Below are positions 10,768 through 22,166 of a stretch of DNA of 64,000 nucleotides, one piece after another. The notes beneath the pieces are model-generated. The model worked only from the letters and a program-made list of their open reading frames with translations, had not been told where the DNA came from and made no database searches. The stretch spans positions 28,320,636 to 28,384,635 of the forward strand of contig NC_056002.1 of assembly GCF_018446385.1 (NCBI RefSeq), in the 5' to 3' direction. A program made the position numbers and the translations under genes. Every line of letters begins with the position of its first letter. Position 1 is the stretch's first letter. This DNA comes from Zingiber officinale. Lineage: Eukaryota; Streptophyta; Magnoliopsida; Zingiberales; Zingiberaceae.

Positions 10768-11592
10768 CGAGGAGGGTGCGAGCAACACGAGGTGATCAAA
10801 GGAAGGAGCTTGAGAAGCTGTTGACCTTAGGTTGACCATCCGATCTTCTCATTGGCTTGAGAAGATCGTAGTAGGGCCATGACATAATCACAAAATTTAG
10901 TTAATTACTTGTGTATGTGATGCATGTTTAATTAAGTAATTAATTAGTGCCTAATGATTAGATTAGATCTAAATCGTGCACATGATGCACCCCACGATTA
11001 GATTAGATCTAAATCAAGTATATGATACGCATCATCGATTAGGTTAGATCTAAATCACGTCGACTCTAATGCCTACCGTGCCGTGATACCTATCACTACC
11101 CCGATCACATGTATTGTTGAATCTGCCAAAGCAGAGCAACACATATTATCTTGGTAGGGTACGGAGGGACAATCTTGGTCCCGCTTATCAACACATGGGC
11201 GAGTACAAACTTAATTAGATTGAGTATTCCTAGTTTACTCGGTTGGATCGAGTACAACTATAGGCATTCTTCCAACGGTTGGAAAGGTAGGACAAAATCA
11301 TGTTTATATTAATTCTCGGGCGTATTAGCCAAAGCTAACTCGAGTTTTAATATCAATGTGGATCTTGATCCTATAAACAAGAGTTGCATAGAGATGTAAT
11401 TGGCAATCGTTACCTACCGATCATACTAAATCTTGGGCGTACTAGTCAAAGCTAACTCAAGGGTTAGTATGATGTGGATCTTGTCCCACATGAATTATAG
11501 AATTCAGTGGGAGCATCATTTAGTTAAAGGCCTAATTAAATGATTAAAAGAATATGATATTTATTTTCTGCATTTTTCTGTTGTAGATAACC
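10768..11592 (+). other. Untranslated leader of copia B
   Basis: About 825 bp without a gene. It contains three near-copies of a gattagattagatctaaatc motif (about 10958, 10997, 11036) and two of a cgggcgta-tagyc-aaagctaactc motif (11318 and 11433). Its position between the lost LTR and the gag start identifies it as leader. Confidence 0.6.
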
Positions 11593-12441
11593 ATGATGTC
11601 AAATACGAACACTTTCTCTCTGCGATCTGTTCTTGAGAAGGACAAGCTCAACGGAGCAAATTTCCTGGACTGGTACAGGAACTTGAGAATAATTCTCACC
11701 CAAGAACATAAACTGTACGTTCTGGAGCAGCCCATTCCGGAGGCTCCTCCTGCCACTGCCCCGCGAGCTGACCGAGATGATTTCAAGAAGCATCAAGATG
11801 ACGCATTAGATGTGTCTTGTCTAATGCTCACGACCATGAACTCTGAGATTTAGAAGCAACACGAGTTAATGGGCGCTTACGATATGGTTGAACATCTTCG
11901 TCAATTATATCAAGGACAAGCGAGGCATGAAAGATTTGAGATCTCAAGGGCACTGTTTCAGTGTAAGATGTCAGACGGGGCACCCGTAGGCCCATATGTA
12001 CTCAAAATGATTGGGTACATAGAGAACCTACAAAGGTTGGGGTTCTCACTTGGCCAAGAGATGACCACTGACCTGATCTTCCAATCCTTACCGGATAGCT
12101 ATAGTCAGTTCGTTCTAAACTACAACATGAATGAGATTGACAAGTCACTGCCTGAGCTGCTTAGCATGTTGAGAACTGCTGAGTTGAACCTTAAAAAGGT
12201 TAAGCCCAACATTGTTCTGATGGTTCAGAAACATGAGGACAAGGGTAAGCCCAAAGGCAAGGGAAAGTCCCAAGCCAAGGGCCAAGGCAAGGCACTGAAG
12301 CCGAAAGGAGGGGTCGCCAAGGATGCTACCTGCTTCCACTGCGGTCAGACCGGGCACTGGAAGAGGAACTACAAGGTATACTTGGAGGATTTTAAGAAGA
12401 AGCGAAGTGAGATTTCCACTTCAGGTATATATATGTTATAG
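11593..12441 (+). pseudogene. gag of copia B
   Basis: Two in-frame pieces separated by a TAG at 11851-11853: residues 1-86 (FSLRSVLEKDKLNGANFLDW..., typical of the copia Gag N-terminus) and 11869-12441 (190 aa). The second piece ends with a Lys/Gly-rich linker and a CFHCGQTGHWKRNY zinc knuckle in which the final Cys is Tyr (TAC), so zinc binding is probably lost. Start chosen at the ATG matching the Gag N-terminus. A Gag of about 280 aa would be the usual size. Confidence 0.85.
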
Positions 12442-12464
12442 AAGTCAATCTATCTATTTCTACA

Positions 12465-13860
12465 TCATGGGTATTAGATACTGGATGTGCTTCTCATATT
12501 TGTACTGATGTGCAGGCGCTGAGAAATAGCAAGACATTGACAAAGGGCGAGGTGGACCTACGAGTAGGCAATGGAGCACGGGTTACTGCTGTTGTTGTAG
12601 GGACTTACTTTCTATCTCTGCCCTCTGGGCTTGTACTAGAGTTAGTCGATTGTTGTTATGTGCCTGCATTAACTAAGAACATTATATCAGTTTCTTGTTT
12701 GGACAAGAAAGGTTTCTCGTTTACAATAAAGAACAAATGTTGTTCCGTCTATTTAAACGATATGTTCTATTGTAGTGCACCTCTGATAAATGAACTCTAT
12801 ATTCTAGATCTTGAAAGCCCTATTTATAACATAAATACCAAGAGGTTCAAGTCAAATGACCTGAACCAAACCTATCTTTGACACTGTCGCTTAGGTCATA
12901 TAAATGACAAGCGCTTATCCCAGCTCCATAAGAATGGTTTGCTGGACTCATTTGATTTTGAATCTTATGAGACGTGTGAGTCATGCCTACTAGGCAAGAT
13001 GACCAAGACTCCCTTTAGTGGGCACAGCGAAAGAGCGACTGATTTGTTAGGACTCATACATAGTGATGTATGTGGCCCTTTCAATGTCGCTGCTAGAGGC
13101 GGTTATAGGTACTTCATCACATTTACTGATGATTTCAGTAGATATGATTATGTGTACTTGATGACACATAAATCTGAATCCTTTGAAAAGTTCAAAGAAT
13201 TCAAGAATGAAGTACAGAACCAGCTTGGCAAGAGTATTAAGATACTTCGATCAGATCGAGGTGGGGAATACCTTAGCCATGAGTTTTATGACTACCTAGC
13301 TGAGTGTGGGATTCTATCCCAACTCACTCCTCCTGGAACACCACAGTAGAATGGTGTATCTGAAAGGAGGAATCGTACCCTATTAGATATGGTACGATCT
13401 ATGATGAGTCACACAGATCTTCCGACATACCTTTGGGGCTATGCTCTAGGCAGCTTTTATACTCAACTGAGTTCCATCCAAGGTCGTGATAAAGACACCA
13501 TATAGGATATGGACTGAGAGAGATGCCCAGGTGTCTTTCATGAGGATTTGGAGTTGTGAGGCTTACATTCAACGTCAAGTCTCAAACAAGTTAGGACCCA
13601 AATCCGACAAGTGCTACTTTATTGGATATCCCAAGGAAACTAAGGGATATTACTTCTACATTCTCAGTCAGCACAAGGTAGTTGTGGCAAAGACTGGGGT
13701 CTTTCTAGAAAGGGACTTTGTTTCTAGAAAGACTAGTGGGAGCACGTTCGATCTTGAAGAAGTTCAAGATGCGAACAATAGCACTGATGCCTCGATGGAA
13801 GTTGAACTGGAACCACAAAGTGTTGCGGATGATGTTGTTCCACAAAGTCATTGGGAAGGG
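12465..13860 (+). pseudogene. Protease and integrase of copia B
   Basis: Protease motif LDTGCASHI lies at about 12475-12501 (DTGCGSHI is usual). It is followed by the integrase zinc region (HCRLGHIND... and CESCLLGK, about 12880-12995) and a core with D in HSDVCGPF, D in RSDRGGEY and E in SERRNRTLL, so the DDE triad is present. Stops interrupt at about 12879 and 13348, and a frame change occurs near 13470. Sequence to about 13860 continues into the linker before RT (KCYFIGYPKETKGY). These enzymes would process the polyprotein and insert element DNA. Confidence 0.85.
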
Positions 13861-14806
13861 CATCCCTATGCTTCAGTCTGTCAAGACCTGGCTAGGGAGT
13901 TGCTTCTCAATGAAGGACTAAGGTGAGGCATCCCGCATTCTAGGGATACAGATCTATAGAGATAGATCTAAGAGATTGCTTGGTCTAAGTCAGAGTACAT
14001 ATATTGACAAGGTACTCCTTCGGTTTGCCATGCAGAACTCCACGAAGGGATTTCTGTCGATGTCACATGGCGTGAGTCTTTCGAAGACTCAAGGTCCCTC
14101 TTCTAGAGAGGAGAGAGACCACATGGATCAGATCTCTTATGCCTCAGCCATATGATCTATCATGTACGTCATGCTATGTACTCGACCTGATGTATCGTAT
14201 GCTTTGAGCATGGCGAGCAGATACCAGTCAGATCCAGGTGAAAGTCACTGGATAGCGGTCAAGAATATTCTTAAGTACTTAAGAAGGACTAAAGAATATT
14301 TCTTGATATATGGAGCCAATGATGAGCTAGCTGTAAAGGGTTACAGTGATACTAGCTTCCAGACTGACCAGGGTGATTATCGATCGCAGTCAAGGTTCGT
14401 ATTTTGCATTAATGGTGGTGATGTGAGCTAGAAGAGTTCGAAGCAGGACACAGTAGCTGATTCTACAACAAAAGCCGAGTACATTGCTGCATCAGAGGCA
14501 GCAAAGGAGGCAGTTTGGATCCGCAAGTTCATCACTGAACTTGGGGTGGTTCCTAGCATCGCTAACCCTATTGAGCTCTATTGTGACAACAATTGAGCTA
14601 TAACACAGGCGAAGGAACCTCGCTCACACCAGCGGACCAAACACATACTACGGCGCTTCCATCTCATTCGAGAGATCATCGAGAGAGATGTGAAGAGTTG
14701 TAGAATACCTACAGAGGTTAACATCGCAGATCCCTTGACCAAGGCTTTGGCACAGAGGAAGCATGATGGTCACACTAGGTCATTGGGGCTTAGAGCCTAC
14801 ACTGAT
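13860..14806 (+). pseudogene. RT tail and RNase H of copia B
   Basis: From about 13865 the reading is QSVKTWL..FSMKD..GEASRILGIQIYRD, the part of copia RT that follows the YVDD box. The fingers and palm, including YVDD, are absent, implying a deletion of the order of 1 kb with a junction near 13860. RNase H follows (14162-14431, RPDVSYALSMASRYQ, ILKYLRRTKEYF, then TKAEYIAASEAAKEAVW). Several stops are present. It ends 23 bp before the LTR. Confidence 0.85.
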
Positions 14807-14829
14807 TAGCACTAGTGCTAGTGGGAGAT

Positions 14830-16828
14830 TGTTAGCTAGAGCCCTAGAGCCAATCATTTGATGATTGTATTTTGGACTTGTTGTATCATATTCTATATAA
14901 ATAAAGGCATTTGGTTTTTGGTTATTATACTTACTTGTATTTGTGCCAAATAAACTAAGTATAATAACGTCCTTGAGTAGAAGGTTTTTACCTATATCAA
15001 TCGATTGGTTGAATCGATAGTGAGATGATATAAGGAACACTACTCTTAATCATTCCTAGTCGACTATTATCATTTAGGGACAATGTTAATGCAATAAGAC
15101 TAGCATGTAGGTCAACTCGATGACTTGATCTCACAAGTCATGAATATAGAGATATCAAGTTGACACATGAGTATGCATTGGAGAATGTATACTGAATGAC
15201 CCGCCATGAGAAAGTATCATGGATCGTTATATGAGTGTCATATACTTTCTCATGTGGCTATTAGTATGACTACTAGTCCTTAGACCTGAAGTCACCATGG
15301 ATCCCTACATAAGGAGTTATGTACTTTAGTTTCGTCAAACGTCACCCGTAACTGGGTGGACTATAAAGGCGATTACTGGGTATGTAACAAATTATGCGGA
15401 GGGATGTGAGTGATGTAGATGGGATATATCCCTCCTATATGACGGGAGTGACATCGATATTCTTGATAGAGTGAGACCACGAAGTGCATGGTCATGCCCA
15501 AATGAGTCAATATGAGATATTGAGCTCATTTGATTGAGTGAGTCTACTTAGAGTTCAAGATTTAGATTGGTCAGAGGATGACATGGTCTATGCCTCACAT
15601 TGATCAATCTAGATGTCTAGGATAGAAGGACACTTGTCATATATTGTGAGGAGTCACAATTAGTAGTCACAAGGTGATGTTGGATCTCAACATTCTTGTA
15701 ACTTGGGTAGTAATGATGTATTGCTAGATACCGCTCATTGCTTATGCTTCTAAATGAGTTTAGGGGCATTGCCAACGTTACAAGAACCTATTGGGTCACA
15801 CACAAAGAACAAGTGGATGGAGATTAGGTTCATATGATGAACCAAGAGGATTAGATTCATATGATAAATCAAATTGGATTAAGAGTAATCCTAATTGGGC
15901 TAATTGAGTTGGACTCAAGTTGATTCATGTGTTCAATGAGTCTAATTTAGATTATGACTCATTGAATCAATTTAATTAAATGAATTAGATTCATTATATT
16001 AAATTGGCTTGAATTAAATGGTTGGATTAGATTAACCATGAAAGAGATTAAGTCAAGTTTGACTTGACTTGAGAGGAAGAGGAAGAGGAAGAGGAAGAGT
16101 TAAGTTTGACTTGACTTTATGCCACATCATTTGTGACTTGGCATTAGGAGAACTAATGATGATGTGCCACATCATCACATGTGCCACCTCATGGAGGTTA
16201 CAACTATTCTCTTTAATGGCCTCCACATTAATTGTGATTAATGTGAAGGGGGTTACACCACTTGTAGTGGTCGGCCACTTGATGGAAAAAGAAAAGTTTT
16301 CTTTTGGTGAGTAACTCTCATTCAAGTGATCTTCCTCCTCCTAAGCTCTCTTCTTGCTCATTCTCTTCTCTTGGTCGTGGGTTTCAAGCAAGGGAGAAGA
16401 AAGGAGAGTGAATCTAATCCAAGAAGAAAGGTTAGTGAAAGTCACATAGAGATTTTAGAGGAGTGTGTTCTCTTCTTTTCCTTTCTTCTTCTTCCAATCC
16501 CATCCGAGAGCATCAAGAAGTGCTAGCACACTTGTGGTGTTCTCTTCTCCATCCTTGTGTGTTAGAGAACACATCTTGTTCGTGTGGATACTTCTAGAGA
16601 GTTGTCTACTTTGACAACTCGAGATCCGGCAAGCCGTTGGACGAGCGGGAACGCAAAAGGCTTCGCTTCATAGGTATAACCTTTTTCCCTTGTAGATCTA
16701 AGTGTAGATCTAGGTAAACTTGTACTCGTAGTTTTTCAAAAAATTTTCTTTGCACGAATCCGTTGGCTAGGGAGTTTCAGGGTTTCCGCGACGCGAAAAG
16801 CGGTTTTCACGGCCCGAAAAATCCAACA
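14830..16828 (+). repeat. 3' LTR of copia B
   Basis: 1999 bp, TGTTAGCTAG... to ...ATCCAACA, preceded by a gtgggagatt PPT and followed by gtaag. Contains a (GAGGAA)n tract at 16073-16098. No gene is present; small frames near 16060-16530 are not supported. No second copy of this LTR occurs in the window. Confidence 0.85.
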
Positions 16829-17704
16829 GTAAGTACCCTAGAGGAGTTATTTTCTACTCTTGAATTACATGAAACCAGATGTGCAGGGATAATAAAGGAA
16901 TCAAGTCAGATAATGGCGCTAAACGCTACCAAGAAGGATGAACCCGAGTCAGACTCAGAATAAGATCAAAAAGCATATATGGTAAGGAATTTTAAAAAAA
17001 TCTTTCGATCTAATAAATTTAAAGAAATACAGAATAAGAAGAATCCGAGAAATAGAAGAAGGGTTCGTTGCTACTAGTGTCAAAAAGAAGGACACTTAAA
17101 AGAAGATTTCCCATAACTCAAGAAGGACAAAGTGAAGATACCCAAGAAACACAAGAATCTAAAAGCTACTTAGGACGATAGTTCATCATCTGAGTCCGAG
17201 ATACAAGAATATGTCGGGTTAGCATTGATGGCAAGCTATGAAGGGCAAAGTACATCAGAACTCAACATCGATGAAGGGGGAGCGACCTCAGATGAATGCA
17301 GCGAAATAGGGGGAGATTCAGGCTTCAAGTTTGATATGGTAAGTGAGGTATGTCTCTTACCTCCTAATCAGCTTTATTTCGGTATTAAGGCTATGGCAAA
17401 GTCTATGTATAAACTAAAAACTGAAAATACTAAATTAAAAAATGAAAACTTAGAAATAAAAATAACTTTAGTAAAATCTTGTCTGATAGAGAATTTTGAT
17501 AAAATAAAATTTGAAAATGAAAAATTGAAAAACTCTAACTGTTCAAATATTTCTGTTTTTAGAAATTATAAAGGATTAAACTGGTACTATAGGTTTCATA
17601 AAAATCAGATTAGAAAAATATCAAAAGCTTATGTACCTAGAAAATACCTGATTAACCCTGTAGGATGGAATCTATATTGGGTTCCAAAGTCGTGTTTAAC
17701 TTGA
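16829..17704 (+). pseudogene. gag of copia A, C-terminal part
   Basis: Resumes at STLEELFSTLELHETRCAG immediately after the copia B LTR. A degraded zinc knuckle follows near 17068 (CY-stop-CQKEGHLKEDF, with the last Cys lost). A second open piece of 159 aa (17225-17704) has an acidic start, a Lys/Asn/Glu-rich segment with heptad character (about residues 58-105, likely coiled coil) and the end YLINPVGWNLYWVPKSCLT. No protease or RT follows. Function of the tail is unknown; it is probably an extended Gag. Confidence 0.7.
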
Positions 17705-17760
17705 ACTGTTAATTACATTTAGCGCTTTCAGTGAGTAAATTAAATAGTGAATTTATTTAT

Positions 17761-17862
17761 AAGGCTTTGTCTAAGAAAGTGGTTGTTGCTCCAATAACCA
17801 AGAAGGTCTAGTGTCTCGCCACTGCCTGGAAGCCAAGTATTGAAATAAATAGTTTAATTGAC
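17761..17862 (+). repeat. Module shared with the copia C LTR
   Basis: About 100 bp aligning with 51379-51482 (and its 58562 copy): aaggctttgtcta, gtggttgttgctcc, ccaagaaggtc, gtgtctcgccac in the same order. Here it is internal, 3' of gag; in copia C it is near the LTR 3' end. Confidence 0.7.
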
Positions 17863-18442
17863 TAACTGAAAAAGCATTAAAATTAAAAATTACTTAATGC
17901 TTTAAAGGGTTACTCAATTTGTTTTAGAAAATATTTTCAAAAATATTCATATTTACGTAAACTTAGGATTTTTTTTAAGTTAGGAAATCTTTCCGTTACA
18001 AATTTTTTCCTTAGAAATTATTTTGCCTTGTATATTTTTTCCTTAGAAATTTCTTTTCTACTTAGAAACTTTTACTACAACACTTATGAAAAAAAAATTC
18101 GATTGGGGTTAAAAAATATATTTTAAACATTGAAAAATATTTTTAAGTTACTTATTCCGTTGCACAAAATTTTTAACTTAGAAAATAAAAAGTTTTCCTA
18201 CTTCTTAGGTATTTTTCTTTACTTGCCATTTTTTAAAAAAATTTTTTACCTTAGACTTGTTCAAAGAACTCCAATTTTTTTTTTATGTGATCAAAAGGGG
18301 AGAATAATGTTAAGTCTAGGGGGAGGTGTATTTAAAATTTCTTTCATTGAAAAATCTTACTTACATATATTTGCAACATTATTTGTTTTTATATTATGCC
18401 TGTTTTATCCTAACTTGTTGCTCACATCAAAAAGAGAAAGAT

Positions 18443-18512
18443 TGTTGGACTCTAAGGTGTTTTGATATGATCAAAGAAGTTAAGTTAAGTCATGTTTTGG
18501 TTTACCTTTAGC
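18443..18512 (+). repeat. Truncated 3' LTR of copia A
   Basis: Starts tgttggactctaaggtg after an aagagaaag PPT and matches 5413-5484; similarity is lost after about 70 bp. Confidence 0.7.
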
Positions 18513-19402
18513 AATCCTCTCTAAATTTTATTTTAATTTTTTCCATTTTCCGTGCCTTTTGGATTTAAATCAAATGATGTTTCTCTATGCTTCGTTGTAA
18601 ATTAGGAACAGAAACAAATAAAGCCGAGCTAAATTCTATATTATTTAAACTTATTTAATAAGATAATCAAGTTAAATTATATAAATTTGATTTAATCTTG
18701 ATTTAAATTTAACACTTCGATGAGCATGGTTCGAATTCTGTCTAGAAAATATCTGTTTACAGTGGAATTATGGGTAGTGACCAAGTATACATTGAAGTCT
18801 ATTTAAATATTTTTAATCTAGTGGGTTTTTATTTTTATTTTCTAAAAAATATGTATTTTCTTAAATATAGTATTTGGTTTGTATTAAAAAGATAGTATTT
18901 TTTAAAAAAATTAAAAAAATATCTAAAAATCATTTTATAAAAAAAGAAAACGTAAGTTTTCTAGAAAATAAAAATAAAAAACACGCTGGGCGGAAATTAT
19001 TCTAAATCCGAGGAGATTCTGTTACGAATTTACTATTCGAGAGCTAAGCCGTGGGAATTGTTGGCCTCATGGCCTGTTTTCACTATACGCACAGGATTTT
19101 AAATGCACCAAATGAAGAACACACGTCGGCAGCAGCAGGTGGACAATACACTGAAAAGGATACATACCCCGACCGACCGACCGAGACACGCCGGAAGTCG
19201 GCGACAGCAGATGAAGCGCAGGCACATGCACATGCACAGCACGCATGGATCACAACGACTTTAGATTAGTGTAAGCTCTAGCTAACCAGAAATCGAATAC
19301 TAACAATCGATGAGCATCCGTCCGCTCGATTGTTAATTGCTGATGGCCAGCCGGCGGGTGGTTTTGGTTGAATTGCTGCTTCATTTCTGCATGGCTGGCC
19401 GT
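18513..19402. other. AT-rich spacer, then 3' flank and 3' UTR of KCS
   Basis: 18513-19040 is AT-rich and shows no gene. 19040-19402 is GC-richer and borders the KCS stop codon on the minus strand, so its right part is presumably the 3' UTR. I see no clear poly(A) signal. Confidence 0.4.
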
Positions 19403-20968
19403 TTAGAGGCGGACGACCTCGGGGATGTCGACTGGGTAGCGGGCGATGCAGTCGGCCCAGGGGCCGTCGGCGGGGGCTTTGACGGTGCGCAGGCACTTCC
19501 ACACCGCGCTGTTGCACTTGAAGCCGCTGCCGAAGCCGATCTGCCACACGCGGTCGCCGCGGCGCATCCGCCCCTTGGACTCGATGTAGTTGAGCTCGTA
19601 CCAGAGCGAGCTGCTGGAGGTGTTGCCGAACCGGTGCAGCGTCATGCGGGACGCCTCCACGTGCTCCGCCGACAGGTCCAGGCTCTTCTGCAGCTCGTCG
19701 ATCACCGCCCGCCCGCCGGCGTGGATGCAGAAGTGATCGAACGCCTTTTTGAAGTCGGGGACGTAGGGTTTCCACGCGGGGTCGATCAGCTTCCGCCCGG
19801 CGAAGGAGAGGGCGAAGAGGAGTTGCTCGGACATGGGCAGCACCAGCGGGCCAATGGTGGTGATGTTCGACCTCAGGGATTTTCCGGCGATCGCCATCAG
19901 GTCCTTGGAAAGGGAGATTCCCGAGTGGCCTTCCGCGTCCTCCTCCTGGTACACGCAGCGATAGGAGCGATCGTCGGCCCCCTTGTGCGTTCGCACCACG
20001 TGGGCCAGCCGGTACTTGGCCCGCGCCGCCTCACGGCCCCTGTTCGAGAGCAGGATCGCCGCCGCGCCCATCCGGAACAGGCAATTGGGAAGCAGCATCG
20101 ACCGTTGATTGCCGGAATAGAAGTTGGGGGTGATGATCTCCGTCGAGACCACAAGCGCATTTGCGCGAGGGTGCACCTGCTCGATCGAATCGAATCGAAT
20201 CGAATCGATCGATTATTTTGACATTGTTCGATATGATCGATCGGATTGAAATTAAGTATTTACCTGAAGCAGGTCGCTCGCCAAGTCGATGGAGATGAGG
20301 CCGGCGCTGCAGCCCATTCCGGAGAGGTTAAAACTTCGGATGTTGCTCCGGAGCTTGTACTTGTTGATAATCATCGCGGACAGAGAGGGCGTGGGGGAGA
20401 AGAGGCTGCAGTTGACGATGAGGATGTCGACGTCCTTGGAACGTAGCCCGGTCTTCTTCATGAGATCGTCGACGGCGGCGAAGATGACCAGCTCCGCCTC
20501 GGCTCGCGCGCCCTCCATGGTGGGCTTGGGCGGGATGTAGTGGTTCGCCGGAGGGAGGCAGGTTTCCTCCCCCAACCCCGACCGCTCCAGGATCCGCGTC
20601 TGGAACTTCACGCTCCTCTCGTCCGAGTTGATCAGCCGCGTGTGCTCCATGAACGTCGAGAACGGCACGCGGCACGTCGGCGGCGGCCTGAAGCAGGCGT
20701 AGTCGACGAGGTACACCGGCCGCGGCCGCGACACCAAGTATAGGACCCCTGCAACGACCACCGACAAGGCGAGCGCCAGATTCCTCACAGGGTTCCCTTC
20801 GATCAACTCCCATACAGCATCCACGGTGCCATCGAAGCCGAGCTGGTGGACCTCAGAAGCCATGGCCGTCATGACGCCGGCCAGGAACAGAAGCCTGAAG
20901 TTGTCCACGATGAACCGGAAGCCGATCTTCACAGACCTCGGCAACTCCGGCTCCGGCACGCCAGGCAT
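19403..20968 (-). CDS. KCS6: 3-ketoacyl-CoA synthase (CER6/KCS6 type)
   Basis: Condensing enzyme of the endoplasmic reticulum fatty-acid elongase; it joins malonyl-CoA to long acyl-CoAs to make very-long-chain precursors of cuticular wax. Exon 1 is 20968-20264 (235 codons) and exon 2 is 20176-19403 (257 codons plus TAA); together 492 aa, the usual length. The phase-0 intron (87 bp) is GT-AG. Two N-terminal membrane segments (about residues 23-42 and 63-81) precede the FAE1/CUT1 domain. The catalytic Cys220 lies in [11 protein letters not shown], His387 in FCIHAGGRA and Asn420 in [11 protein letters not shown]; the His-Asn spacing matches FAE1. The MPxxPxPE start, [11 protein letters not shown] and the C-terminal IPEVVRL point to the KCS5/KCS6 clade. 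All key residues are intact and no frame damage is seen, so the gene is probably functional. The ATG is the only in-frame one giving a family-like N-terminus. Confidence 0.95.
20177..20263 (-). other. KCS intron with TCGAA microsatellite
   Basis: Donor CAG|GTAAATAC at 20263, acceptor GAGCAG|GTGCACC at 20177. A (TCGAA)4-5 tract at about 20181-20212 occupies the region where the polypyrimidine tract would normally lie. Confidence 0.85.
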
Positions 20969-21038
20969 ATTCTCAACAACTCTTTAATTATCCACAACAC
21001 TTTGTTCTCCTTTGGTGACCAGAATTGCTTGTGGGAGG

Positions 21039-21064
21039 ATATATATATACATGTGTATATATAA
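21039..21064 (-). promoter_or_regulatory. TATA-rich region upstream of KCS
   Basis: Two tatatata runs separated by acatgtg, 71-96 bp upstream of the ATG on the minus strand. Plausible TATA box; the start site is unknown. Confidence 0.4.
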
Positions 21065-21230
21065 GAAGATCAATTAAATGCAGGTAGAGATTAGGTCAAA
21101 CGCCGTGCCTACCATCGACAAAGTTCACTTTGCCACTCTCTGATTCATGCACAGTTGAACTTCACTTGAAGAGTAAGGGTCAGGAGTGGGGGAGAAAGAG
21201 CTTTGGATAGTTGGAAGAGGGCAACCAGAA

Positions 21231-21281
<51 letters not shown>

Positions 21282-21284
21282 TAT
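21231..21284. repeat. (ATT)n microsatellite
   Basis: About 17 ATT units, about 265 bp upstream of the KCS start codon. Confidence 0.95.
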
Positions 21285-21823
21285 TTTTTTGAGTGTTTAA
21301 GGAATTGGCTATCAGTTTGTCAGTGTGTTAGCTAAACTATCACAACCACCTTCTCAATGTGATTTCTTGCTATGCATCATCAGGAAAATGTCAAGTAGAA
21401 TAAGTAGTACAGATTGTCCATCTTAATTAGACTAACTCATGCATGGTTCATGTTGCTTGAAGTACTCAACAATCTCAAGGGAACTGAATGTGTTTTACAA
21501 TTTTTTTTATATATAATTTATATATTTGAGACTTAAATTTAATTAATTCGAGATGAACCATTCGGTCCACGGACAGACCATCAGACAAATCCAAAAGCAT
21601 GAGCAATTTCTCATACAGTAATTAACGTCCTAAATTTTTCATCCCACTTAAAGAAAATATCATGTAGTGTACCATTTCTAAGATTTAAATCACGAGTGCT
21701 TATAAAATTATTTGAGTATCTTATCGTTGCACCATGGTGAAGGCATTGAATGAATGTGTTTTACATTGGTGGCAATCATGCATGTCTTGACCTATGACCC
21801 TTTTATTGAATGTTAAAGCTCAG
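21285..21823. other. Intergenic, distal KCS upstream region
   Basis: No gene or recognisable repeat. AT-rich sequence between the (ATT)n tract and the probable CACTA element. Confidence 0.4.
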
Positions 21824-22080
21824 CACAAGAAAAATAAGAATTAGCGATGAAAATTTCGATCACTAATTGATCGTTAAATGTATTTCATAGTTAAATTAGC
21901 GATGGAATTAAAATTATGTTGTTAATTTCAACTTTAATTTAGCGACGGGATTAAATTTTCATGACTAAATTTGTTATGAATTTTATCATATAACTTATAA
22001 TTTTATTATAAATTTTATGATTTTAAAACAATCTGTATATAATTACAATATCAATACAATATATATCAACTCCAATCTCA

Positions 22081-22166
22081 ACACTAATCATCAATACAAA
22101 CATTAATCAAAATAATATTATTAACACTAATCATCAATACAAACATTAATCAAAATAATATTATTA
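22081..22166. repeat. 43-bp perfect tandem duplication
   Basis: Two identical units starting acactaatcatcaatac, inside the CACTA-like element. Confidence 0.95.

Larger units (their letters stand above)
10768..16828 (+). mobile_element. Copia element B, lacking its 5' LTR
   Basis: Contents in order: leader (10768-11592), gag (11593-12441), protease and integrase (about 12470-13860), a deletion that removed the RT catalytic core, RNase H (about 13990-14806), a PPT-like gtgggagatt and a 3' LTR (14830-16828). The 5' LTR and PBS are gone. The element interrupts copia A gag. Frame breaks and the missing RT make it non-autonomous. Confidence 0.88.
5413..18512 (+). mobile_element. Copia element A: gag-only non-autonomous LTR retrotransposon with nested insertions
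   Basis: Boundaries: the 5' LTR starts tattggaccccaaggtg (first bases decayed from TGTTGGAC) and ends ccaaca at 10128. A PBS follows at 10131-10142, gag lies at 10189-10767 and 16829-17704, and the 3' LTR start is at 18443, truncated after about 70 bp. Between gag and the 3' LTR only about 740 bp remain, without protease, integrase or RT, so the element looks like the gag-only, trans-mobilised class reported from plants. A Tekay-like solo LTR sits in its 5' LTR and copia element B in its gag. Confidence 0.75.

Noticed and set aside
18719..18760. ggttcgaattc as a SINE B box near copia A
   Set aside because: No matching A box at the right distance and no target-site duplication found.
19337..20221. 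A 294-codon plus-strand frame opposite the KCS gene
   Set aside because: It is the complement of the GC-rich KCS exon 2 and intron; the minus strand has the conserved enzyme with its catalytic residues.
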